Origin: Leptobrachium leishanense
Lineage: Eukaryota; Chordata; Amphibia; Anura; Megophryidae
Assembly: GCA_009667805.1 (NCBI GenBank)
Contig: CM019068.1
Location: 7,993,733-8,057,732 of the forward strand
Direction: 5' to 3'
DNA length: 64,000 bases
The notes under the pieces are model-generated. The model ran no database searches. It had not been told where the DNA came from and worked only from the letters and a program-made list of their open reading frames with translations. Of this stretch, positions 42,101 through 50,265 are shown piece after piece. A program made the position numbers and the translations under genes. Every line of letters starts with the position of its first letter. Positions within the stretch are counted from its first letter, which is position 1.

Positions 42101-45100
42101 AGGCGCGGAGACACAGCCAGCAGATCCGTTACCCTATAGAACCCCCCCCCCCCCCCCCCCCACATAAAACCCGTTTATTAAGATCTATCTGATTGAGGCG
42201 TCCGGCGGCCGTGTCAGTGCCCTCTCCCCAAGCTGTGTCATGTGGGGGTGTCACAGCACCCCTTGATCTGACGGAGGCATCTGGCGGCAGTGTCACTGCC
42301 CTCTCCCCAAGCTGTGTCATGTGGGGGTGTCACAGCACCCCTTGATCTGACGGAGGCATCTGGCGGCCGTATCACTGCCCTCTCCCTAAGCTGTGTCATG
42401 TGGGGGTGTCACAGCACTCCTTGATCTGACGGCGTCCGGCGGCCGTGTCACTGCCCTCTCCCCAAGCTGTGTCATGTGGGGGTGTCACAGCACCCCTTGA
42501 TCTGACGGAGGCATCTGGCGGCCGTGTCAGTGCCCTCTCCCCAAGCTGTGTCATGTTGGGGTGTCACCGCACCCTTTATGGTCTCACTAACCCCTGACGT
42601 TTCCACCCCTGCCAGGAGAACTCTTCGCTCAAGCTCCAGTTGACCAGTTTCCTGGAATCACAGTGGAGACCGTGACAGATTCCAGCCGGTACTTCGTCAT
42701 CAGGATCCAGGATGGGAATGGTGAGCTTCTGAGGGACAGCAGGAGTGCGATAACCAGGGGCGCTATCGAACAAGCGGCGCGAGAAAGGGGCAAGGAGGGC
42801 GGCTGGATGAGCTTGGAGATCCTGGACATGTTGCTGCATTTGTAGCTGTGTCTGCATTATGAAGATGGGGAGGATTGTCGGGGGTGGGGGGTTGGGTGCA
42901 GATGGGTCAAACAGAACCTGATTTTGGTATTTGGCGCTGGATGACGCTTGGTATTGATTCATGAGGGTCATGGATCCACCAGAATAGGTCGGTTAACCTC
43001 GGGGGGGGGGGGTAGGGGTGTGTGTTTGTGTTCGGAGTCTCGTAGCTTGTGGAGAGGCTTGTCATGTTGATCTCCTCTTCCTCGCTGTCAGGAAGGAGCG
43101 CGTTCATCGGCATCGGCTTCTCCGATCGAGGAGATGCCTTTGACTTCAATGTTTCTCTTCAGGATCACTTCAAGTAAGTCCCGCGTCCCTCTTCCTCGCC
43201 TGCGCCACACTGTGCCTCCTGTATGATGTGTCCCGCGCCTGCGCCACACTGTGCCTCCTGTATGATGTGTCCCGCGCCTGCGCCACACTGTGCCTCCTGT
43301 ATGATCTGTCCCGCGTCCCTCTTCCTCGCCTGCGCCACACTGTGCCTCCTGTATGATCTGTCCTGCGTCCCTCTTCCTCGCCTGCGCCACACTGTGCCTC
43401 CTGTATGATCTGTCCTGCGTCCCTCTTCCTCGCCTGCGCCACACTGTGCCTCTTGTATGATCTGTCCCGCGCCTGCGCCACACTGTGCCTCCTGTATGAT
43501 CTGTCCCGCGCCTGCGCCACACTGTGCCTCCTGTATGATCTGTCCCGCGCCTGCGCCACACTGTGCCTCCTGCATGATCTGTCACATTTCCTCCTGCCGC
43601 AGGTGGGTAAAGCAGGAGTCTGACATGTCCAAGCAGCCTCAGGGTCAAGACGACCTCCCTAAGCTGGATTTGGGGTTCAAAGAAGGCCAGACGATCAAGC
43701 TGAATATTGGGGTACGTGTCCGTCCTTTGTTCCAGTCCAGAGGATTTTAGGTCCTTCCATCCTTTTAATTTTCTGTTTCACCCCCCCCCCCCCCCACAGA
43801 ATATAAAGAAGAGGGATGGTCCTGGCAAGCCTCGGGGAAACCCAGGATCTGGGGGTATTGCCCTCCTCCCTCCCCCTCCTGGTGGTAAAATCTCCGCGCC
43901 CCCTGTTCCGGTTTCCCATTCGGTACCGGTTGCAAATCATGTGACTCCTCCTCCTCTTCAGCCGGGTAGCACCTCCTCCAGCCCAGGTAACCAGAGTTTC
44001 GGCCCTGAAAAATGGTCGTGGTTTGCCCAGTTATGTCCCGGTTTATTCCTCGTGTTCTCCTTTTACGCCCTGCAAGCTTCTCACTCGCCCTGTAAACCAA
44101 CACTGCAATAAACATCCGTCACCCCCCCTTCCCAGGTCCTGTGCATGTATCCATTCCCTCTGGGTGGTGCGGACATGGACTAGGGTCGCCAGGTCGGCCA
44201 TGTTTTCCTGGTCACACATTACTATTTCATGCAGAGGGAGAGTGCAGGAAAAAGTGCTGCCCTGCAACATGTATAATTCATATGATACAGGAAGGAAATC
44301 AAGGCAGGTCATCTGGGATTCCTCTCTGATTTCTTACCTGCAGCGTTTGGATTATACATGCTGCGGGGTGGCATTTTTCATGCACTGCCAATCAGCATGA
44401 ATAAATTATGTGTCCCGGAAACCATGGCCGCTCTGGCAGCACAAGCAGCGACACGGGTCATTTTACAAGTGTATCTGTGTGTTTGTATTTTCAAATAATA
44501 GTTTATGGTGACGCCGATGTTTGTTTGTGTTGCCACATGATGAAAGGTGTGTAACCCCCCTGACACACCAACGACACGAGACTGCAAGAAATACAAAGCC
44601 TTTCAGTGCTGTGACACGTCTAATATACCGGCGACTGATACCAATACCCGTCAAATACACGTGAACCCGGCAAACTGCGCTCACAATACACGTGAACCCG
44701 GCAAACTGCGCTCACAATACACGTGAACCCGGCAAACTGCGCTCACAATACACGTGAACCCGGCAAACTGCGCTCACAAACACAATACACATGTATGGGG
44801 ACATTGTTTTATATATGAGCGTGTTTTATATATGTTGGTATGTTTTTACCGATATACAGATGCCCCCATATATTCGGATTATTCTTGCTTGCTTTACGTA
44901 TATTTCCGTACTATCCTCGTGATACCCTCTGTTTACATGCAGTGTGCCGCGCAGAGTGTGCCGCGCAGAGTGTGCCGCGCAGAGTGTGCCGTCCAGACAT
45001 TTTGCTTAATGATTTTTAATTCTATATATAAAAGTATATATAACACTGGGACTGGCTCGGACATGCAGGTTCATTTCAGAGACTTGCTCTGGCCACGGAG

Positions 45101-48100
45101 CTCTTTGTCTAAACTTCCTACGTGCAGCAAGGAACTCTGGGTAAGATATGCAAATAAAGTCCACAACTTCTTACTTTGTGTCAAAAGTCTGCTTTATCGC
45201 AGACGCGCTCCTTGCGAGGGCAGCGCCATGCTAGATGGCTTCACCCTTCGGTCAGGGGATAAAGTGAGACCCAGTCCTCTCGTGCAGAGCCGCCTCAGGC
45301 TTGTCTGCCCCGTCAGCAGGATTTACCTTCTTTCTGCTAATTCGTGTTGTGGGGGATTTTATTCTGGCTTTTCAGCTGCTTCTTCCATTTAATGCTTGTT
45401 TTATATATTGTTACATGTTGCATTTTATTTGCTGATACATAATTGCAGCTCATTTCTGTGTCGGGCCTTTTTCTCCCCAGACATTCTCCTTGATCTGGGC
45501 TCGCCGGCTCCAGGACCGAAGACCGTGTCGGGCGCGTCGTCAGACCTGTGGGGCGATTTCAACACTGCAGGCAGGTGAGGAGGCTCCCGGGCGAGTTACA
45601 TGTAAACCTAAAGAATAAAGCGCAAAACAAAACATTATAACAAAGTGAACAACACGTGTTGCGTAAACAAAAACAATAAAACAAATACGTCTATGTCTCA
45701 GCGATCAGTCACCTTATACAAACACCCCAAAAAGGAAAGCCATCGCACAATACAGTCTGACATGTAGAGATGTAATGTTTGCTGTATAAAAGCGGACACT
45801 CACATCGTCTAGAGCCCTGTTAAATATCTCTCAGATTGTCATACAGCCAACATAGGAATGAATGGAGGTGTCTGATGGACAGAGGCTACGCTCATTCTAT
45901 ATTTACAGACAGGCTCTGGGTAAACGCTTAACACTGCGCTTGTATTTGGAGAAGTCAATAGCTGCTTCACCATAGAAGACTTTTAGCAGGAACGAGAAAG
46001 AGAGCGGTTTTAGTATTTTGAGGATTTGAGGCAGAGCTCAGCAGACCATCTGGCAGAGCTCAGCAGACCATCTGGCAGAGCTCAGCAGACCATCTGGCAG
46101 AGCTCAGCAGACCATCTGGCAGAGCTCAGCAGACCATCTGGCAGAGCTCAGCAGACCATCTGGCAGAGCTCAGCAGACCATCTGGCAGAGCTCAGCAGAC
46201 CATCTGGCAGAGCTCAGCAGACCATCTGGCAGAGCTCAGCAGACCATCTGGCAGAGCTCAGCAGACCATCTGGCAGAGCTTGTGAGATATCCTCAGGGTT
46301 AATTATATATTCTGCCTGTGGCCACGGAGGGTTGTTTCAGCTGTTGCCATAAGGCTGGGGTCAGACGAACGCAGTTCGAACGCGCGTGCAGCCGCACTTT
46401 ATTTCGGCCGTAGTAGCAGCAAATGATGGCCAATATACGAAGTACGACCGCACAAAAGTTTGGCTGCGCAACGCAAGCGGCAAACGAACACATTTTTTCG
46501 AGAACGTAGAACTGCTAGTACTGACGCACAGAGTGCGCTGCGTTGGCATAGTGGCGTGCGTGCGTGATTAGGAGACGTCCGATGCTGCACATGTCCGGCC
46601 AACATCACGTCCATTTGTTTTTAATAGCTCCATCAAAAATCACGGCCGAAATTGCGCACCGTGAAAAGGTGCATCAATGCACCTAGGCGTGAAAAATGCG
46701 TTCGTCTGACCCTAGCCTTATTCTTATTTTTCAAGGCCATATTTAATTGGCTCTATATTGTTTGCGTCTTGCCAACTTATGGAATGGCACCGTCCACCGA
46801 TTAACCTCCCGGCAAATCCCCCCTTAGATATAACAAAGGAAGAGGGGAATCATACAGCGTTGCTCAGAGAGAGCCAAACTGGCCCCAAAATTACATAGAA
46901 CAATTTCGTTGCCATTCGGCTATTCAGAGAGCAGGCAGTTCACCAAATATTATCGAATTACCAGCAAGTACGGTGCCTGTTCGGCGGCAGTGAAATACGG
47001 TGCCTGTTCGGCGGCAGTGAAATACGTTGCCTGTTTGGCGGCAGTGAAATACGGTGCCTGTTCGGCGGCAGTGAAATACGGTGCCTGTTCGGCGGCAGTG
47101 AAATACGGTGCCTGTTCGGCGGCAGTGAAATACGGTGCCTGTTCGGCGGCAGTGAAATACGGTGCCTGTTCGGCGGCAGTGAAATACGGTGCTTTACAAC
47201 AATAGTTGTTTTGCAAACAGCGTTTAATAGTTGCCGTTGTGATGTGTTTTATTTTTATTTATTTTTTTACCCTGCTTGTCAGTGTTTTTTTTTTTTTTTT
47301 CTTTCATCCGTTCAGATTTTTCGTGCTCTTCAGGGACCCTGCAGTGAACAGCGGGGAACGAGAGAGCACCGGAATTCTGTGGGATTTCCAGTGCTCTTTG
47401 ATTAACCCTTTATAGAGCAACATATATCATTCTCTAAGAGATCCCGTGAGAAGTGTAAGAATCCGGCTCACTCGGACTGGAGCCGTGAAGCTGGATCTAG
47501 GCGAGCTCTCAAGTGGCGGCTTTGTGTGGGTGGTGTCCTACCCTTTGAGGACTGCTGGAGCCGTGTGACCGAATGCTGAAATGCTCAGCGTGTGACCTGC
47601 CCCAGTGCAGCGGCACAACGCTGCGACGGACACCGGTAGGCACGTCAGTACGGGTGCACCTAGTGTGCTCGTCTGACACCGGCCTAAGCTGCTTTCTTCT
47701 AGAGCTCATTGGATATCGTTGGAATATGATACATGTTGCTCTAGGATTCCCCTCTTACTTTGTTGTATCTAATGAGGGATTTTTCCGGAAGAACCTCTGG
47801 TGGACGCTGCCATTCAATAAGTTGGCACGACGCAAACGGTAAAGAGCCGGTTATATCTAGAAGAAGTGAGCGTCCACTTTTATACAGAAAATCTTACATT
47901 TCATTTTCTACGTTTCAGACTGTGCTGCTTTTTTATTGGAGGTGTTTGCATACGGTGAATGATCGCTGAGACATAGAAGTGTTTGCTTTTTCCGCAGCGT
48001 GTTTTGTGCTGGAGGAGTTTATCCTTTAGGTTTATGTTTATTCACCTTTGGGAAGATGGGTCAGGCTTTCACTCCCGCCGTGTAGCCGCAATCTATAGAT

Positions 48101-49106
48101 CTGTATTTGCTTTCACTTGTAAATGGATATTCCTGCACGTATTAACGCGCCTGAACTGGGGGACGGCGCGATGAGGGATCCATAAACCTCTTTTGAAAGA
48201 ATCTGTTAACCCAGAAAATGCTGGCTTCCTGCATCTTCTGCAAGTCTTAACGCTTGCTCAGCCCTTAATGCTGATTTAAAGGGACATTCTGACGGGATTT
48301 CAACTTTTATTCAAGTCTGCACCTTAAACTGAGCAAATTCCTCATCGCATGCATTCTTTATCTCCTGCTGTTATGTCGGTGTGTTTCAGCTCCCGTCCTC
48401 CAATCCCGGCAACAGTGTTTCTTAAACCTCTCCTCTGGACCCGCTGACAGGTCAGGTTTGCAGGATGTCTGAAGCACAGCACAGGGGATATGCTTTGCTG
48501 CTCAATGATTGCAGGATTCAGTCTGCGTTTCCTCAAGCTGATCTGCCAAATCCGGCCTGATCGAGGGTCCCGAGGACAGGTTTGGGAAACACCTGGGGAA
48601 ACACATTCCCTTGGGGAAACACAGACTGAATCCTGCAATCACTGAGCAGCAAATCCGATCACTTGTGCTGCGATTCACATATCCTGCAAACCTGGCCGGT
48701 TACGGGGACCTTGGTTTATAACCACAGATTTATGCAATGTCCTCTCCCCCTGATTTAAATGCACGCACCTCAGTTTCCAGGTCCCTGCGCACCTCCTGGT
48801 TTTGCCGCTGGACTCGCAGGGACCTGGTTGACTTGCATGCGTTTCGGTCGGGGTGAGACGGTCACAGACTCGCCATTCAATCAGGAATAATAAGATGCTC
48901 GTTTTAACCAGTGGAATTGATTAAAGTTCATTCCAGTCTGGAATATTCCTTTAATGCCCTCGCCTCGTTAAATGATTCCGGGGGCCCCCCCCCCCATTCC
49001 CCCTGTGTGTGATCTTTGATATTTTCACGGAGCATGTATGTCCTTCTCCTTTCCCAGCAATCTGTCCTCTCAGGGCCCGCAATCCTCTAGCTGGGTTCAG
49101 TTCTAA
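36086..49106 (+). CDS. NECAP1: NECAP1, adaptin ear-binding coat-associated protein 1 (8 coding exons, 273 aa)
   Basis: Joined exons: 36086-36180, 41891-41991, 42616-42720, 43092-43173, 43603-43711, 43800-43986, 45481-45574, 49058-49106. All introns are GT-AG, phases agree, and the sum is 822 nt. NECAP1 is a clathrin-coat accessory protein that regulates the AP-2 adaptor in endocytosis. Residues 1 to about 133 form the PHear domain ([50 protein letters not shown]). The rest is a Pro-rich tail with [19 protein letters not shown], a WxxF motif WGDF (250-253) and the C-terminal WVQF (270-273), which binds the AP-2 alpha ear. The ILLDLxSPAP and NHVTPPP segments favour NECAP1 over NECAP2. Length agrees with the family (275 in human, from recall). 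No defect is visible. Confidence 0.95.
36225..39040 (+). repeat. G-rich minisatellite in NECAP1 intron 1, about 17-24 bp unit
   Basis: Well over 120 copies of units such as GGGGGGACTGACTGATGTAT and GGGGGGACAGACAGACTGAT. Sub-blocks share the same variant: TGATGTGTG blocks at about 37120-37850 and TGACTGTGTG blocks at about 38500-39030. Long open frames on the minus strand (up to 961 codons) are repeats of the unit. The right edge is exactly where the Tc1 element begins. A remnant of the same array lies at 41319-41412. Confidence 0.95.
39041..40605 (+). mobile_element. Tc1/mariner element, left end missing
   Basis: The inverted-repeat arms 39041-39189 and 40385-40533 are near-identical reverse complements (about 150 bp). 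The right side continues about 70 bp to the terminal TCCCAATATTTCTGGACCTG and a TA dinucleotide at 40606-40607. The matching terminal 70 bp on the left is absent and replaced directly by the minisatellite. The family is common in fish and frogs. The transposase is broken. Confidence 0.92.
39325..40353 (+). pseudogene. Tc1 transposase pseudogene
   Basis: The frame starts at ATG 39325 ([20 protein letters not shown]) with the first helix-turn-helix DNA-binding domain ([17 protein letters not shown]) and hits TAG at 39457. A second readable frame, 39602-39976, gives [20 protein letters not shown], the catalytic [13 protein letters not shown] (first Asp), [19 protein letters not shown] and a frameshift at FIDD. 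Later pieces carry [10 protein letters not shown] (second Asp, about 40060-40085) and SPDLNPIE (Glu, about 40147-40170), ending at TAA 40351-40353. At least three indels inactivate it. The DDE set was complete in the ancestor. Confidence 0.9.
40606..41318 (+). repeat. Intron 1 sequence with a diverged tandem duplication
   Basis: This stretch includes a T-run (40687-40709) and a CpG-rich GCGCGNAA-type region. The segment TTGTGTTTTATTGAAATRTG followed by CAAAGATCCGATG occurs at about 41042 and again at about 41197, a duplication of about 155 bp. No coding content. Confidence 0.55.
41319..41412 (+). repeat. Remnant of the intron 1 GGGGGGACAGACTG minisatellite
   Basis: Four or five diverged units (CATGGGGGGACGACAGACAG and similar) match the 36225-39040 array. 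The Tc1 element and about 0.7 kb of other DNA lie between the two parts. Confidence 0.8.
41891..41991 (+). CDS. NECAP1: NECAP1 exon 2
   Basis: Acceptor CCACCAG, donor G|GTATCC. Encodes residues 32-65 ([19 protein letters not shown] to LEDKVS) plus one base. PHear domain. Confidence 0.95.
42140..42161 (+). repeat. Poly-C run in intron 2
   Basis: About 22 C residues in a row, on the left flank of the minisatellite. Confidence 0.9.
42185..42575 (+). repeat. Minisatellite in NECAP1 intron 2, about 80-bp unit
   Basis: Nearly five copies of a unit containing CCCCAAGCTGTGTCATGTGG and CTTGATCTGACGGAGGC. It ends about 40 bp before exon 3. Confidence 0.92.
42616..42720 (+). CDS. NECAP1: NECAP1 exon 3
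   Basis: Acceptor CTGCCAG, donor G|GTGAGC. Encodes residues 66-100 ([14 protein letters not shown] to VIRIQDGN) plus one base. PHear domain. Confidence 0.95.
43092..43173 (+). CDS. NECAP1: NECAP1 exon 4
   Basis: Acceptor CTGTCAG, donor AA|GTAAGT. Encodes residues 101-127 ([17 protein letters not shown] to LQDHF) plus two bases. PHear domain. Confidence 0.95.
43183..43590 (+). repeat. Minisatellite filling NECAP1 intron 4, 39-bp and about 53-bp units
   Basis: About nine copies of a unit with CTGCGCCACACTGTGCCTCC followed by TGTATGATCTGTCC, some carrying an extra GTCCCTCTTCCTCG. The array starts about 10 bp after the donor and reaches almost to the exon 5 acceptor, so it makes up nearly the whole 429-bp intron. 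Confidence 0.95.
43603..43711 (+). CDS. NECAP1: NECAP1 exon 5
   Basis: Acceptor GCCGCAG, donor GG|GTACGT. Encodes residues 128-164 ([11 protein letters not shown] to [11 protein letters not shown]), ending in phase 0. Confidence 0.95.
43781..43795 (+). repeat. C15 run forming the exon 6 polypyrimidine tract
   Basis: Fifteen C residues lead directly into ACAG at the exon 6 acceptor, in an intron of only 88 bp. Confidence 0.9.
43800..43986 (+). CDS. NECAP1: NECAP1 exon 6
   Basis: Acceptor CCCACAG, donor AG|GTAACC. Encodes residues 165-226 plus one base: the basic [13 protein letters not shown], the Pro-rich LLPPPPGGK and NHVTPPP segments of the disordered tail. Confidence 0.95.
44655..44785 (+). 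repeat. Minisatellite in intron 6, 31-bp unit
   Basis: Four copies of a unit containing ACACGTGAACCCGGCAAACT followed by GCGCTCACAAT. Confidence 0.92.
44940..44997 (+). repeat. Short tandem repeat in intron 6, 14-bp unit
   Basis: Four copies of AGTGTGCCGCGCAG, the last one diverged. Confidence 0.9.
45481..45574 (+). CDS. NECAP1: NECAP1 exon 7
   Basis: Acceptor CTCCCCAG, donor AG|GTGAGG. Encodes residues 227-257 plus two bases, with [14 protein letters not shown] and the WxxF-type motif DLWGDF. Confidence 0.95.
45640..45825 (+). repeat. Left arm (part 1) of a large inverted repeat in intron 7
   Basis: It matches the reverse complement of about 47830-48015 with moderate divergence; landmarks are CTATGTCTCAGCGATCA and CTGTATAAAAGYGGAC. 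The arm continues at 46750-46855, so about 0.9 kb was inserted into it. Confidence 0.75.
46026..46281 (+). repeat. Minisatellite in intron 7, 22-bp unit
   Basis: Eleven to twelve nearly identical copies; the shared part is GCAGAGCTCAGCAGACCATC. High uniformity suggests a recent expansion. Confidence 0.95.
46352..46718. mobile_element. MITE with TA target duplication
   Basis: The terminal inverted repeats start AGGCTGGGGTCAGACGAA on the left and AGGCTAGGGTCAGACGAA on the right, with TA at 46350-46351 and 46719-46720. It is 367 bp long with no coding capacity. The TA suggests Tc1/mariner-type mobilisation. Confidence 0.85.
46750..46855 (+). repeat. Left arm (part 2) of the intron 7 inverted repeat
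   Basis: It matches the reverse complement of about 47720-47830; landmarks are TTTGCGTCTTGCCAACTTAT and AGAGGGGAATC. Confidence 0.75.
46975..47192 (+). repeat. Minisatellite in intron 7, 27-bp unit
   Basis: Eight to nine copies of a unit containing GTGCCTGTTCGGCGGCAGTG followed by AAATACG. The 27-bp period keeps one frame open, giving a repetitive peptide that is not a gene. Confidence 0.95.
47720..48015 (-). repeat. Right arm of the intron 7 inverted repeat
   Basis: This is the continuous, unsplit copy, in reverse orientation, of 45640-45825 plus 46750-46855. It shows what the left arm looked like before the 22-bp array and the MITE were added. Confidence 0.75.
48431..48711. mobile_element. 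Fold-back element (about 280 bp palindrome)
   Basis: The arms are reverse complements: the left carries CAGGTTTGCAGGATRTCTG and GATTGCAGGATTCAGTCTG, and the right the complements around 48620-48695. It has no coding capacity. The design is common in frog genomes (from general knowledge). Confidence 0.75.
49058..49106 (+). CDS. NECAP1: NECAP1 exon 8 (last coding exon)
   Basis: Acceptor TTTCCCAG. Only 49 nt: residues 258-273 and TAA. It ends SSSWVQF, the conserved C-terminal AP-2 ear-binding motif. It joins exon 7 in phase as AG|C (Ser258). It is short enough to be missed by gene finders. Confidence 0.95.
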
Positions 49107-49790
49107 CATCTGATGCAAGACTCTTCCCTTCTTTCTTCTGACGAGCTGCGCGCTCCCTCCTCCTCCTCGCCGCCGGGCAGCAGCAGCTCCCTCCTCCTCG
49201 CCGCTGGGCAGCAGCAGCGCCGCTCCATGTGTCATTGTGACGTTTCTTCATTACTGGGCCGCGTGGGAGTTGGCGACGATCATATGATGTGCTGTCAGCG
49301 TGGCGTCTGTGTGTTTAGACCCCTCTCGCCCGTAACTCCTGCATGCTCCTCTGCCTTTCTCACCTGGCTTGGTGTTTCCTGCATCCTCTCGCCATCTCCT
49401 GTATATACAGACTGCTCCTTCCTCCCGTCAGATGTCGCCCCTGCCTTTTGTTTCTCCTGGGTGCATGATTCCTCTCGCCCTCTGGTATCATTCCTCACCC
49501 TGTGGCACCTGCTCCTGCCAATTTGCCAGCCACGTTGTCTTGTAGCGAGGGCACAGTTGGTTCTGCTCTGCCCTCCGCCGTGCAGTGTTTCCCCCATCCT
49601 TGGATCGAGGTGGTAAATGCTGCCACAATTGGGCTTTCTGAGTGGGTGAGACTGGCCCCTCCGGCACTGCCAGGGTTAATGTTACTCCTTTTCCTGTGTG
49701 TTGTCTTGTAGCATTAAAACTGTATTTATTATTATTACATAGTGATAAAATGAAGGAATAAACTGTAAATAATAAACGATCTGTGCTATT
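49107..49790 (+). promoter_or_regulatory. NECAP1: NECAP1 3' UTR with poly(A) signals
   Basis: This is the non-coding downstream sequence. Two AATAAA hexamers at 49757-49762 and 49771-49776 are likely polyadenylation signals. A third lies at 50032-50037 inside or after the next repeat. The exact cleavage site is not known. Confidence 0.6.
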
Positions 49791-49816
49791 ACTGCGACTC
49801 CTGGACTTAATGCAGC

Positions 49817-50000
49817 GGCTGCGATTCTCCGTAGCACGAGGCCTGTATGCGGCAATGTGCGATTCTCCGTAGCACGAAGCCTGTATGCGGCAATGTGCGA
49901 TTCTCCGTAGCACGAAGCCTGTATGCGGCAATGTGCGATTCTCCGTAGCACAAGGCCCTTATGCGACAATGTGCGAGTCTCCGTAGCACGAGGCCTGTAC
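49817..50000 (+). repeat. Minisatellite after NECAP1, 38-bp unit
   Basis: About four and a half copies of a unit containing GCGATTCTCCGTAGCACGAG followed by GCCTGTATGCGGCAATGT. Confidence 0.92.
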
Positions 50001-50265
50001 GTGGCACTGGTGGACCCAACTGGTGCCCAGCAATAAACCTGCACAATCTGAGCCGCGAGCCCTGCAGTGATAACACATTCTGTGCAGATATTAAAGCGTC
50101 GCGCCAGTGATTTTTAGCAAAAATAAACCGTAATAAATCCAATCTGTTACTGGAAGCATTTTAGCAATTTGAACCATCTATTTTCTGCTGAGGTGGAGTA
50201 GACCGTTCCCCACTCATATCCCCGGCTGCCCTTTGCAGGGAGGATTCAGTGCTGCCGCGTCCTAA
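50001..50265. other. Non-coding sequence, nothing recognised
   Basis: This stretch separates the small minisatellite from the large 28-bp-unit satellite. No gene is recognised. Confidence 0.4.

Noticed and set aside
43088..43648. Minus-strand [10 protein letters not shown] repeat frame in NECAP1 intron 4 and matching plus-strand frames
   Set aside because: These are the intronic minisatellite read through. The real exon 4 and exon 5 lie on the plus strand in a different reading.
46909..47216. Repeated KYGACSAAV peptide and its antisense frame
   Set aside because: The 27-bp intronic array is a multiple of three. Both strands are open, so this is an artefact.
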